Part shown: positions 33,993-42,882 of the stretch, piece by piece
Numbering within the stretch: the first letter of the stretch is position 1
Layout: every line of letters starts with the position of its first letter
Origin: Mycobacterium sp. E787
Lineage (GTDB): Bacteria; Actinomycetota; Actinomycetes; Mycobacteriales; Mycobacteriaceae
Direction: 5' to 3'
Length of the DNA stretch: 64,000 nucleotides
Assembly (NCBI RefSeq): GCF_001668725.1
Contig: NZ_LZKL01000127.1
Coordinates: 1 to 64,000 of the forward strand
Notes under the pieces: generated by a model
The model's input: the letters and a program-made list of their open reading frames with translations, nothing else
Told to the model about the DNA's origin: nothing
Databases searched by the model: none
Translations under genes and position numbers: made by a program

Positions 33993-34973
33993 GTGTCAGA
34001 ACTCAATACCGCCCGCGGCCCCATCGATACCGCCGATCTCGGCGTGACGCTCATGCACGAGCACGTGTTCATCATGACCACCGAGATCGCGCAGAACTAT
34101 CCCGAAGCGTGGGGCGACGAGGAACAGCGGGTGGCCGACGCCATCGACCGGCTCAACGAGCTGAAGTCGCGCGGGGTGGACACCATCGTCGACCTCACCG
34201 TGATCGGGCTGGGCCGCTACATTCCGCGCATCGCGCGGGTCGCCGCGGCCACCGAGCTGAATATCGTTGTGGCGACCGGGCTTTACACCTACAACGACGT
34301 GCCGTTCTACTTCCACTACCTCGGCCCGGGCGGGCAACTGGGTGGTCCGGAGATCATGACCGACATGTTCGTCCGCGACATCGAGGAAGGCATCGCCGAC
34401 ACGGGCGTCAAGGCCGGGATCCTCAAGTGCGCCACCGACGAGCCCGGCGTCACCCCCGGCGTGGAGCGGGTGCTGCGCGCGGTCGCGCAGGCGCACAAGC
34501 GCACCGGGGTGCCGATCTCCACGCACACCCACGCCGGGCTGCGGCGCGGGCTCGAGCAGCAACGCATCTTCGAATCCGAGGGCGTCGACCTGAGCCGGGT
34601 GGTCATCGGCCACTCCGGCGACACCACCGACGTCGGCTACCTCGAGGAGCTCATCGCCGCCGGCTCCTACCTCGGGATGGACCGGTTCGGCATCGATGCG
34701 ATCGCGCCATTCGAGGACCGGGTGAACATCGTGGCGCAGATGTGCGAGCGCGGGCACGCCGACAAGATGGTGCTCTCGCACGACGCCAACTGCTACTTCG
34801 ACGCGCTGCCCGAGGAGCTGGTGCCGCAGGTGATGCCGAACTGGCATTACCTGCACATCCACAACGACGTGATCCCCGCCCTCAAGGAGCGCGGGGTCAC
34901 CGACGAGCAGCTGCACACCATGCTGGTCGACAACCCGCGGCGCATCTTCGAGCGGCAGGGCGCTTATGAGTGA
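33993..34973 (+). CDS. php: Phosphotriesterase-like lactonase (PPH)
   Basis: PPH is a binuclear-metal amidohydrolase-fold enzyme whose natural activity is hydrolysis of lactones, including acyl-homoserine and delta lactones, with weak organophosphate hydrolysis. In the 326-residue product (same length as Rv0230c) the metal ligands are visible: LMHEHVF (HxH, about 22-28), the bridging carboxylated Lys in GILKCATDE near 145, STHTHAG near 176, IGHSGDT near 205 and LSHDANC near 263. Its last eight bases overlap the start of an acyl-CoA synthetase gene, so the two proteins are coupled. The product hydroxy-acid may be activated by the partner. Confidence 0.95.
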   Translation: MSELNTARGPIDTADLGVTLMHEHVFIMTTEIAQNYPEAWGDEEQRVADAIDRLNELKSRGVDTIVDLTVIGLGRYIPRIARVAAATELNIVVATGLYTYNDVPFYFHYLGPGGQLGGPEIMTDMFVRDIEEGIADTGVKAGILKCATDEPGVTPGVERVLRAVAQAHKRTGVPISTHTHAGLRRGLEQQRIFESEGVDLSRVVIGHSGDTTDVGYLEELIAAGSYLGMDRFGIDAIAPFEDRVNIVAQMCERGHADKMVLSHDANCYFDALPEELVPQVMPNWHYLHIHNDVIPALKERGVTDEQLHTMLVDNPRRIFERQGAYE

Positions 34974-36447
34974 ACCGGTTGCACCCATCGGTTCACAGAT
35001 TTCGGCGCTGGCCGCCCTCGCCCCCGACGAGCCGGCGGTCACCTGCGATCGCGTGACCCTCACCCGCGCCGAACTCGACCGCTCCACGAACCGGCTGGCC
35101 CGCGCGTACGCCGACCGCGGCGTCGGCGTCGGCGACTACGTGACCATGGTGCTGCCCAACTCCGTCGAGTGGATCCAGGCGGCGGTGGCGTGCTGGAAGC
35201 TGGGCGCGGTGCCCCAGCCGCTGTCGGCGCGGTTGCCGGACGCGGAGTTGCGGGGGCTGCTGGAGTTGCGTCCGCCCGCGTTGCTGGTGGGCCGCGAGCA
35301 CGCCGGAATACCAAGCGTCCCAGCGGGTTTCACGCCAGACCCGGCGCTGTCCGACGCCGGGTTGCCCGAGGCGGTCTCGCCGGTGTGGAAGGCGATGGGC
35401 TCGGGTGGCAGCACCGGTCGGCCCAAGCTCATCGAGTCCGGCGGCGACAGCCGCATCCCGGCCGCCATCGGCTACCCGCTGGGCGCGCAGGAGGGCGACA
35501 CGACGCTGGTGCCGATCCCGTTGTCGCACAACACCGGTTTCACCACCGCGACGCTGGCGCTGCTGATGCGCCACCACCTGGTGGTGATGAGCCGGTTCGA
35601 CCCGCACCGGTTCCTGCGGCTGATCACCGACCACCGCGTCACGTTCCTGACGACGGTGCCGACGATCATGCAGCGCTCGCTGCCCGTCTACCACGCGGAC
35701 CCCGATTCGTACGACCTGTCGTCGCTGCGGCGGTTCTGGCACATGGGCGCGCCGTGCCCGCCGGCCATCAAGGAGGCGTGGATCGAGCTGCTCGGCCCCG
35801 AGGTGGTCTGGGAGCTCTACGGCGGCACCGAATTACAGGCGCTGACCTTCATCTCCGGTGATCAGTGGCTGAGCCACCGCGGCTCGGTCGGGGTGGTGGT
35901 CGCCGGGGAGATGAAGGTGCTCGACGACGGCGGCAATCCCTGCCCGCCCGGGGTGGTGGGCGAGATCTACATGCGCCCATCGCCCGGCAGCGCGCCGACG
36001 TACCGCTACATCGGCGTGGAGGCGAAGAGCCGCGACGGCTGGGACTCGCTGGGCGACCTCGGCTACTTCGACTCCGACGGGTTCCTGTACCTGTCGGACC
36101 GCCGGGTCGACATGTTCACCGTCGGCGGCCGCAACGTCTACCCCGCCGAGATCGAGAACGCGCTGTCGGCGCACCCGGAGGTGCTGTCCTGCCTCGTCGT
36201 CGGCCTGCCCGACCCGAACGCCGGCGACCTGGGCCAGGTGCCCTATGCCCTGGTGCACGCGGCCGAGGGCTCCACGCTGGACGCCGAAGGCGTGAAAAGC
36301 TTTCTGCGCGAACGGATCTCGTCATACAAGGTCCCGCACACCGTCGAGTTCGTCGACACCCCGCTGCGGGACGACGCCGGCAAAGCGCGGCGATCGGCGG
36401 TGCGCGAGGACGTCATGGCGCGATTGCGTCCGCCTCAGCGTCTGTGA
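34966..36447 (+). CDS. AMP-dependent acyl-CoA synthetase, coupled to php
   Basis: The 493-residue ANL enzyme activates a carboxylic acid with ATP and CoA. It carries the P-loop GSGGSTGRPKL near residue 146, the A5-like ELYGGTELQ near 285, the GDLGYFDSDGFLYLSDR hinge near 365, RNVYPAEIENAL near 387 and the C-terminal adenylation Lys within DAGKARR. It overlaps php by eight bases. In M. tuberculosis this position differs (Rv0229c is unrelated), so this is an accessory gene of the window's lineage. The substrate is probably the acid released by the lactonase or a similar compound, an inference from overlap only. Its end overlaps the convergent acyltransferase by 35 bases. Confidence 0.88.
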   Translation: MSEPVAPIGSQISALAALAPDEPAVTCDRVTLTRAELDRSTNRLARAYADRGVGVGDYVTMVLPNSVEWIQAAVACWKLGAVPQPLSARLPDAELRGLLELRPPALLVGREHAGIPSVPAGFTPDPALSDAGLPEAVSPVWKAMGSGGSTGRPKLIESGGDSRIPAAIGYPLGAQEGDTTLVPIPLSHNTGFTTATLALLMRHHLVVMSRFDPHRFLRLITDHRVTFLTTVPTIMQRSLPVYHADPDSYDLSSLRRFWHMGAPCPPAIKEAWIELLGPEVVWELYGGTELQALTFISGDQWLSHRGSVGVVVAGEMKVLDDGGNPCPPGVVGEIYMRPSPGSAPTYRYIGVEAKSRDGWDSLGDLGYFDSDGFLYLSDRRVDMFTVGGRNVYPAEIENALSAHPEVLSCLVVGLPDPNAGDLGQVPYALVHAAEGSTLDAEGVKSFLRERISSYKVPHTVEFVDTPLRDDAGKARRSAVREDVMARLRPPQRL

Positions 36448-37573
36448 CCTGGCTGGTGTCGGTGCCGCGCTTCTCCCAGCGGCGCAGCGCCTCCCGGCAG
36501 GGCGACTCGACCAGGCCGTAGCTGACGGCGGCGATCGCCCAGCCGAAGACCAGCGTCAGCGCCAGCACCGAGGGCATCCGGCCGGTGAAGGCGAAGATGC
36601 CCAGCACCGGGAACACCATGTCCAGCGCCGCCAGGTGCCAGATGAACAGGCCGTACGACCAGCGCCCCAGCGTCACCATCGTCATGCTCCCCAGCACCCG
36701 GTGCGGGGTGTCCGGCCGGTCCAGCACCAGCGGGGCGACGAGCGCGAAGGCCACCAGCGCGCCCATCGCCGTCTTGACCGCGAACTGCGCGGCGCTGCCG
36801 ACCGCCAGGCCCGCCGGGCCCGCCAGCGGGGAGGCCGCGACCAGGTAGGCGGCCACCGCGATCGCGGCCATCAGCACGCGATGTCGCGCCAGGCGGTGCG
36901 GCAGTCCGATTCCGCTGTGCACCCATTCCGCCAGCAGCATGCCCGCGGCGAACCACGAGAAGAACGCCGGCGGCCAGTCCAGCGGGTTGTTCCACGTCCC
37001 GCTGTCGAGCGGCACCCAGGCCCAGGCGAGGCTGAGGGCGGCCAGCGCCGCGATCGCCGGCACCCGGGCCGCCGCCGGCAGGCGACGGGCCAGCAACGCC
37101 AGCACCGGCAACGCCAGGTAGAAGCTGACCTCGACGGAAAGGCTCCACATCTGTGTCAGGCCACCGGTCAGGGTGAGCGGCACATAGATCTGGGTGAGCG
37201 TGAGGTTGGCCAACCACACCGTCGGGCTGGCGTGATCCGAATCGGGCAGCAGGGTCAGGATCACCACGACCGCCACCACATAGGCCGGCATGATGCGGAC
37301 GGCCCGCGAGCGCAGGTAATGCCCGGTACGCGGACGCGGCGCCAATCCCCGTGCCGCGGCGGCGTGCCCGCGCCACAGCAGGAACCCCGACAGCGCGAAG
37401 AACACCGCCACCGCCAGGTCGAAGCGGCCGAACAGCCGGCCGGCGACGCCGGTGGAGTGGCCCGTCTGGAAGGCGACGTGCGTGACGACGACGCCCATCG
37501 CCGCGCACGCGCGCATCCCCTCCACGGCGGGCAGGAAGCTGCGGATCCCACCCACCCGCTGGCCATCGGTCAC
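36413..37573 (-). CDS. Acyltransferase-3 family membrane protein, Rv0228-like
   Basis: This acyltransferase-3 (OafA-type) membrane protein transfers acyl groups, often acetyl or succinyl, to envelope sugars. The 386-residue product has ten or so membrane helices. The first-loop signature is FLPAVEGMRACAAMGVVVTH with the family's conserved His (near residue 30), followed by VFFALSGFLLWRGH near 63, and the later GGLTQMWSLSVEVSFYL segment. GTG 37573 is used; GTG 37579 would add two residues. It lies next to the arabinan and lipoglycan genes, suggesting an envelope glycan as acceptor. It corresponds to Rv0228 (407 residues). Confidence 0.88.
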   Translation of the reverse strand: MTDGQRVGGIRSFLPAVEGMRACAAMGVVVTHVAFQTGHSTGVAGRLFGRFDLAVAVFFALSGFLLWRGHAAAARGLAPRPRTGHYLRSRAVRIMPAYVVAVVVILTLLPDSDHASPTVWLANLTLTQIYVPLTLTGGLTQMWSLSVEVSFYLALPVLALLARRLPAAARVPAIAALAALSLAWAWVPLDSGTWNNPLDWPPAFFSWFAAGMLLAEWVHSGIGLPHRLARHRVLMAAIAVAAYLVAASPLAGPAGLAVGSAAQFAVKTAMGALVAFALVAPLVLDRPDTPHRVLGSMTMVTLGRWSYGLFIWHLAALDMVFPVLGIFAFTGRMPSVLALTLVFGWAIAAVSYGLVESPCREALRRWEKRGTDTSQVTDAEADAIAP

Positions 37574-37709
37574 GATCACAAGTGTGCCTGTCGTGTGGTG
37601 GCCGGCGAATCGGGTATTCGGCGCGGGGCTGCAGGGTTGGTAAGCCGGGGCCTTAAATTCTGCTGTTAGGGTCGAACGGGTTTGGGGACCACAAGGAGGG
37701 CGCAGCAAC

Positions 37710-39008
37710 GTGAACCGAGCAGTCATGTTGCGATACGCCGCATGCGCGATCATCGGGCTCGGGGCCGCCCTGCTGATCGCGGCGCTGCTGCTGTCGACGT
37801 ACACCAGCAGCAGGATCACCAAGATCCCGCTTGACATCGACGCCACGCTGATCAGCGACGGCAACGGAACCGCGCTGGACGCCGCCTCGCTGTCCAGCGA
37901 CCACCTCGTCGTCAACCAGAACGTGCCGCTGGTGTCCCAGCAGCAGGTCAGCGTTGAAAACCCGGCCAACGCCGACGTCGTCACGCTGCAGGTCGGCACC
38001 TCGGTCCGGCGCACCGACAAGCAGAAAGACAGCGGCCTGCTGCTCGCGATCGTCGACACCGTCACGCTCAACCGCAAGACGGCGATGGCCGTCTCCGACG
38101 ACACCCACCCCGGCGGCTCCGTGCAGAAGCCGCGCACCGTCAATGACGAGAGCCCGCCCACCGCGATGCCGCTCCGCCACGACGGGTTGTCCTACCGGTT
38201 CCCGTTCCACACCGAGAAGAAGACGTACCCCTACTTCGACCCGATCGCGCAGAAGCCGTTCGACGTCAACTACGACAACCAGGAAGACGTCAACGGGCTG
38301 ACCACCTACAAGTTCACCCAGAACGTCGGCTACAACGCCGACGGCAAGCTGGTGGCCCCGGTGGCGTACCCGACGCTGTACGCCGACCAGACGACGGACT
38401 CCAAGTTCACCGCTTCCGCGGCGATGTGGGGCGTGCAGGGCGGCGACCCGAACGAGCAGATCACCATGACCCGCTACTACGCGGCGCAGCGGACCTTTTG
38501 GGTGGACCCGGTCTCCGGCACCATCGTCAAGGAGACCGAGCACGCCAACCACTACTTCGCCCGCGATCCGCTCAAGCCGGAGCTGACGCTCGCCGATTAC
38601 AAGGTCACCTCGAATGAGGACACCATCGAGGCGCAGGTCAACGCCGCGCGCGATGAGCGGGACCGGCTCGCGCTGTGGTCGCGGGTGCTGCCGATCACGT
38701 TCACCGCGGTCGGCCTGATCGCGCTGATCGGTGGCGGGGTGCTCGCAGCCTTCAGCCTGCGCACCGAGAGCGCGCTGACCGACCCCGGGCTGGACCGCTC
38801 CGATCAGGAGTTCTTCGGACGCACCGGCCCCGAGGAACCGGTGCCCGGCGCCGAGGCCGAGACCGAGAAGCTGCCCACGCAACGCCCGGCCGCGGATCCG
38901 GAGTCGCCAGGTGCTGACCCGCCGACCCTGGAGGCCGACGAGCCGCCCGAGCCGGGGCCGCCCGAGCCGGGGCCGTCCGAAGCCCCCGGGCCGACCGAAC
39001 GGGCCTAG
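37710..39008 (+). CDS. DUF3068 (PorA-family) membrane protein, Rv0227c-like
   Basis: The 432-residue protein has an N-terminal membrane helix (about 7-30), a large extracytoplasmic domain, a second helix near 325-350 and a Pro/Glu-rich cytosolic tail. DUF3068 is called PorA in databases but is not a classical porin. Work on corynebacterial and M. smegmatis homologues linked it to lipomannan maturation and lipoarabinomannan synthesis, which fits the glycan genes beside it. The GTG start has AAGGAGG nearby, and a TAGGGT hexamer (37666-37671) is a possible -10. The 3' end holds a short direct repeat and overlaps the next frame. Confidence 0.9.
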   Translation: MNRAVMLRYAACAIIGLGAALLIAALLLSTYTSSRITKIPLDIDATLISDGNGTALDAASLSSDHLVVNQNVPLVSQQQVSVENPANADVVTLQVGTSVRRTDKQKDSGLLLAIVDTVTLNRKTAMAVSDDTHPGGSVQKPRTVNDESPPTAMPLRHDGLSYRFPFHTEKKTYPYFDPIAQKPFDVNYDNQEDVNGLTTYKFTQNVGYNADGKLVAPVAYPTLYADQTTDSKFTASAAMWGVQGGDPNEQITMTRYYAAQRTFWVDPVSGTIVKETEHANHYFARDPLKPELTLADYKVTSNEDTIEAQVNAARDERDRLALWSRVLPITFTAVGLIALIGGGVLAAFSLRTESALTDPGLDRSDQEFFGRTGPEEPVPGAEAETEKLPTQRPAADPESPGADPPTLEADEPPEPGPPEPGPSEAPGPTERA

Positions 39009-40698
39009 CTCCCTGGAAGCGCTCACCGCGCGCTTGGCCCGACCGGGGTACGCGCTGTTGCTGGCGCTCCTGGTGGTCTCCCCGCTCCTGGCGCCCGGGT
39101 ACCTGCTCCTGCGCGACGCGGTGTCGACGCCGCGGTCGTACCTGTCCGACACCGCCCTGGGGCTGACGGCGGCGCCGCGCGCGACGCCCCAGGACTTCGC
39201 GGTGGCGCTGGCTTCGCGCCTGGTCGACGGCGGGGTCGTGGTGAAGGCGCTGCTGGTGGCGGGGTTGTGGCTGGCGGGCTGGGGCGCCGCCCGGCTGGTC
39301 GCCGCGGCGCTGCCCTGCGCCGGCGCGCCGGGCGAGTTCGTCGCCACCACGCTGGCGATCTGGAATCCATATGTGGCCGAACGGCTCCTGCAGGGCCACT
39401 GGAGCCTGCTGGTGGGCTACGGCTGCCTGCCCTGGGTCGCGGCGGCGATGCTGCGGCTGCGGGACTCGGGGTCGGGCTGGTTCGCGCTGGCGTTCTGGAT
39501 CGCGCTCGCCGGGCTCACCCCGACCGGCCTGTTGCTCGCCGCGGCGGTGGCGCTCGTCTGCGTGGCCGCACCGGGCGCGGGCCGTCCCCGGTGGCTGTGC
39601 GCCGCGGTGGCTTCGGGCGTCGCGCTGGTGGTCGCGGCGCCCTGGCTGACCGCGGCGGCGACGGGTTCGCCATCCGCCCCCGACGCCGCGCCCGGGGTCA
39701 CCGCGTTCGCGCCGCGGGCCGAGCCCGGCCTGGGCACCCTCGGCAGCCTGGCCAGCCTCGGGGGCATCTGGAACGGCGAGGCCGTACCTTCCTCGCGGGC
39801 AACGCTTTTCGCGGTGTCGTCGGCCGTGGTGCTGCTGGCGGTGGTGGCGGCCGGGTTGCCGGTGGCGGCGCGCCGCCGCGCGGCGGTGCCGCTGCTGGCG
39901 CTGGCGGCGGTGTCGGTGGTGTTGCCGGCCGTCTTGGCGACCGGCCCGGGCCGGCACGCGCTGGCGGCGCTGGTGGACGCGTCGCCGGGCTTCGGTGTGC
40001 TGCGCGACGGGCAGAAGTGGGTGGCGCTCGCGGTGCCGGGGTACGCCCTGGCGGGCGCCGGCGCCGTGGTGACGCTGCGACGGTGGTTGCGGCCCCCGGT
40101 GGCGGCGCTGGTCTGCTGCCTGGCGCTGATCCTGGCGTTGCCCGACCTGGCGTGGGGCGTGTGGGGCAAGGTCTCGCCGGTGCGCTACCCGCCCGGGTGG
40201 GCGGCGGTGGCGGCGGCGATCAACTCGGATCCGCGGACGGTCGCGGTGCTGCCCGCCGGCACCATGCGGCGGTTCTCGTGGTCGGGCCCGGCGCCGGTGC
40301 TGGACCCGCTGCCCCGCTGGCTGCGCGCCGACGTGCTGAGCACCGGGGACCTGGCCATCTCCGGGGTCGTCGTGCCCGGGGAGGGCAATCGCGCCCGCGC
40401 CGTGCAGGACCTGCTCCTGACGGGGCCCGATCCCGCCGCGCTGGCCCCGGCCGGCATCGGATGGCTCGTCGTCGAATCGGACAGCGCCGGCGACCTGGGC
40501 GCGGCCCCGCGCACCCTCGGTGCGCTGACGCCGGTCTACCGCGACAACGAGTTCGCGCTGTATCGGATCGGCGGCGACACCGCCGGCGTCCCGCCCGCCC
40601 GGCGCACCGCGGCACTGATCGCGCACCTGGCCTGGCTGGCCGTGCTGATCGGCTCGGCCGCCGGCGCGGGGCTCTCCCGGGTCAGACGACGCCGCTGA
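38911..40698 (+). CDS. GT-C-like polytopic membrane protein, Rv0226c-like
   Basis: The 595-residue membrane protein has about ten to twelve helices through residue 430, followed by a non-membrane domain and one C-terminal helix. The first large loop after helix 1 and the IWNPYVAERLLQGHWSLLVGYG stretch resemble GT-C glycosyltransferases; donor and acceptor are unknown. GTG 38911 has GGAG at proper spacing and overlaps Rv0227c by 98 bases. TTG 39034 gives 554 residues without overlap. The family length (576) lies between them, so the start is uncertain. It converges with the GT4 gene with a 17-base overlap. Confidence 0.85.
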   Translation: MLTRRPWRPTSRPSRGRPSRGRPKPPGRPNGPSSLEALTARLARPGYALLLALLVVSPLLAPGYLLLRDAVSTPRSYLSDTALGLTAAPRATPQDFAVALASRLVDGGVVVKALLVAGLWLAGWGAARLVAAALPCAGAPGEFVATTLAIWNPYVAERLLQGHWSLLVGYGCLPWVAAAMLRLRDSGSGWFALAFWIALAGLTPTGLLLAAAVALVCVAAPGAGRPRWLCAAVASGVALVVAAPWLTAAATGSPSAPDAAPGVTAFAPRAEPGLGTLGSLASLGGIWNGEAVPSSRATLFAVSSAVVLLAVVAAGLPVAARRRAAVPLLALAAVSVVLPAVLATGPGRHALAALVDASPGFGVLRDGQKWVALAVPGYALAGAGAVVTLRRWLRPPVAALVCCLALILALPDLAWGVWGKVSPVRYPPGWAAVAAAINSDPRTVAVLPAGTMRRFSWSGPAPVLDPLPRWLRADVLSTGDLAISGVVVPGEGNRARAVQDLLLTGPDPAALAPAGIGWLVVESDSAGDLGAAPRTLGALTPVYRDNEFALYRIGGDTAGVPPARRTAALIAHLAWLAVLIGSAAGAGLSRVRRRR

Positions 40699-41836
40699 CG
40701 AACTCGCCGGCCCGAACGGCTTCGAGCACGCCACGCATCGCCTCGGCGCTCTGCGTCCAGGAGAACTCGCCGCTGCGCGCCTGCGCCTTGGCGCCGAGTT
40801 GGTCGCGCAGCACCGGGTCGGACAGCAGCTGCTCGAGGCGGTCCGTCAGTTCGGCGCGGCTGTCCACCAGCATCCCGGTCACCCCGTCGACGATCGAGTC
40901 GGCCAGGCCGCCCGACGAGCGGTAGCCGATCGTGGGCACCGCGTGCTGGGCCGCCTCGACGACCGCCAGCCCCCAACCCTCCTTGCGCGACGGCAGCACG
41001 TGCACCCAGGAGCTTTGCAGCACATGGTGTTTGGTGAGGTCGTCGACGTGGCCGTGGAAGGTCACCGCCCCCGTCATGCCGAGCCGTTGCGCGTGGTCGA
41101 CGAGCCGCTGCCGCCACCAGCCGTCGCCGACGATGTCGAGATGCAGACCCGGCAGGCGCGGCCGCAGCGCCGCGACGGCCTCCAGCGCGTCCTCGATCTG
41201 CTTGTGCGGCACCAGCCGAGAAAGCACGGCCACCCGCGGCGCCGCCGAGCGCGGCCCGGGCAGCGATTGCGGGGGCGCCTCGTCGAGGCCGTTGCGCACC
41301 ACGGCGATCCGCTCGTGGGCCACACCCAGCGCCACCAGATCGCGGGCCGACGGCAGCGACACCGTCACGTACTGGTTGCGCCGGTTCAGCCGCGGCGACA
41401 GCCACGACTCGACGAACCAGCCGATCCGGCCGAGCAGGGGCCCCGCCACCGGCCACTGCTCGCGATGGCAGTGATGCACCAGCACCGCGACCCGGCGGCC
41501 GTACACCAGCCGGGCGAGGAACGGCAGTCCGTTCTGGGTGTCGACGACGACGTCGGGACGCGCGCGGCGCAGCGGCCCCAGACCGAGCCGCGCCAGGCCC
41601 ATGGCCAGCAGCGCCCACACGTATACCGAGTACCGGCCCCCGGCGCGGTCGATCCGCACCCCGTCCACCACTTCGCGCCGGGCCGCGCCCGGATAGCGGG
41701 CGGTGCGGAGCGTGACGGCGACCCCCGACGCGGCCAGCTGCGCCCCGACCCGCTGCAGATACGCTTCGCTGCCGCCGCCCTGCGGGTGCCCGGTGTCGCG
41801 CCAGCACAGCAGCAGGACGGAGCGGAGAGCAGACAT
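40682..41836 (-). CDS. GT4-family glycosyltransferase, Rv0225-like
   Basis: The 384-residue product has the same length as Rv0225. It has a GT-B fold with N-terminal Rossmann half (VLLLCWRDTGHPQGGGSEAYLQRV near 10-33, with the GGS-x-x-Y loop). The C-terminal GT4 motif is E-x-x-x-x-x-x-E, seen in SRKEGWGLAVVEAAQHAVPTIG near 284-305. It probably uses a nucleotide sugar in the cytosol to extend a lipid-linked or envelope glycan. The ATG at 41836 is preferred over an upstream ORF extension. Its 3' end overlaps Rv0226c by 17 bases. Confidence 0.93.
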   Translation of the reverse strand: MSALRSVLLLCWRDTGHPQGGGSEAYLQRVGAQLAASGVAVTLRTARYPGAARREVVDGVRIDRAGGRYSVYVWALLAMGLARLGLGPLRRARPDVVVDTQNGLPFLARLVYGRRVAVLVHHCHREQWPVAGPLLGRIGWFVESWLSPRLNRRNQYVTVSLPSARDLVALGVAHERIAVVRNGLDEAPPQSLPGPRSAAPRVAVLSRLVPHKQIEDALEAVAALRPRLPGLHLDIVGDGWWRQRLVDHAQRLGMTGAVTFHGHVDDLTKHHVLQSSWVHVLPSRKEGWGLAVVEAAQHAVPTIGYRSSGGLADSIVDGVTGMLVDSRAELTDRLEQLLSDPVLRDQLGAKAQARSGEFSWTQSAEAMRGVLEAVRAGEFVSGVV

Positions 41837-42020
41837 TACCGGCCAGCGTAGCCCGGTGACGATGCGCGCCGCGGTCTCGCCCGGCGTTGCCCCATCCGTC
41901 ACATCCGCGCCTGGCTGGAAGGATGTTGTTCGTGTCCACCTCACAGCGACCCGTCTCGGGGCACAGAGACCCGTGTGGTGTGTGTGGCCAACGCGACCGG
42001 CGGGTCGTGGGGAGCCCTGG

Positions 42021-42788
42021 GTGGGCGTGACCGACCTCTTCGCGCGGCGGGCGACGCTTCGCCGGTCGCTGCGGCTGCTGTCGGAGTTCCGCCACGAGCG
42101 GTCCGACCCGGCGCGCTTTTATGCGGCGCTGGCCGCCGACACCGCCGCGATGGTCGGCGACCTGTGGCGGGGCCGCCACGGCGAACCGCCGGCGGGCCGC
42201 ACGCTGCTCGACGTCGGCGGCGGCCCGGGGTATTTCGCGGCGGCCTTCGCCGGGGCCGGTGTCCGCTACCTCGGCGTGGAACCCGATCCGAGCGAGATGC
42301 ACGCGGCGGAGCCGGCTTTGGCGCGCGGGCCGGGCGCGTTCGTCCGGGCTTCGGGCATGGCGCTGCCGTTCGCCGACGACTCCGTGGACATCTGCCTGTC
42401 GTCCAACGTGGCCGAGCACGTGCCGCGCCCCTGGCAGCTCGGCGGCGAGATGCTGCGGGTGACCAGGCCGGGCGGGCTCGCGGTGCTCTCCTACACCGTG
42501 TGGCTCGGCCCCTTCGGCGGCCACGAGATGGGTCTGAGCCACTACCTCGGCGGCGACCGCGCCGCCGAGCGCTACGCCCGCAGGCACGGTCGTCCGGCCA
42601 AAAACAACTACGGGTCGTCGTTGTTCGCGGTGTCGGCGGCCGACGGCCTGGACTGGGCGGCGAACACGGGCGCGCTCATCGCGGCATTTCCCCGCTACCA
42701 CCCGCGATGGGCGTGGTGGCTGACGTCCGCGCCGGGGCTGCGCGAGTTCCTGGTGAGCAATCTCGTGCTGGTGCTCGCACCCCGGTAA
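42021..42788 (+). CDS. SAM-dependent methyltransferase, Rv0224c-like
   Basis: The 255-residue class I methyltransferase has the SAM-binding motif LLDVGGGPGYFAAAF near 57-71, the acidic LGVEPDPSEM near 80, FADDSVDICLSSNVAEHV near 115 and a later GPFGGHEMGLSHYLGG stretch conserved in mycobacterial homologues. The substrate is unproven; its location among glycan genes hints at an envelope saccharide or lipid. GTG 42021 gives MGVTDLFARR, matching the family start, with GGAG six bases upstream; GTG 42027 is an alternative. It is divergent from the GT4 gene. The 184 bases between them hold no further feature that I can recognise. Confidence 0.92.
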   Translation: MGVTDLFARRATLRRSLRLLSEFRHERSDPARFYAALAADTAAMVGDLWRGRHGEPPAGRTLLDVGGGPGYFAAAFAGAGVRYLGVEPDPSEMHAAEPALARGPGAFVRASGMALPFADDSVDICLSSNVAEHVPRPWQLGGEMLRVTRPGGLAVLSYTVWLGPFGGHEMGLSHYLGGDRAAERYARRHGRPAKNNYGSSLFAVSAADGLDWAANTGALIAAFPRYHPRWAWWLTSAPGLREFLVSNLVLVLAPR

Positions 42789-42803
42789 TGAAACGTGTTC
42801 TCG
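42789..42803. promoter_or_regulatory. KstR-like dyad upstream of the aldehyde dehydrogenase gene
   Basis: TGAAACGTGTTCTCG matches the KstR consensus TAGAAC-N2-GTTCTA at about nine of twelve informative positions. KstR represses cholesterol and lipid catabolic genes in mycobacteria, and an Rv0223c-type gene is a plausible target. The site lies 80 bases upstream of the ATG. Confidence 0.45.
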
Positions 42804-42882
42804 TTTTGCGTCGGCTTCGGTAGGGTGGCGCCATGCGCGCCGGCGACGATGCAGCGCGGAGCAATGAGGAGGAGCGGCGCAG

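Noticed and set aside
37574-38161. N-terminal extension of the acyltransferase (582-residue frame)
   Set aside because: It would overlap the oppositely oriented DUF3068 gene and lacks family similarity; the family begins at FLPAVEGMR.
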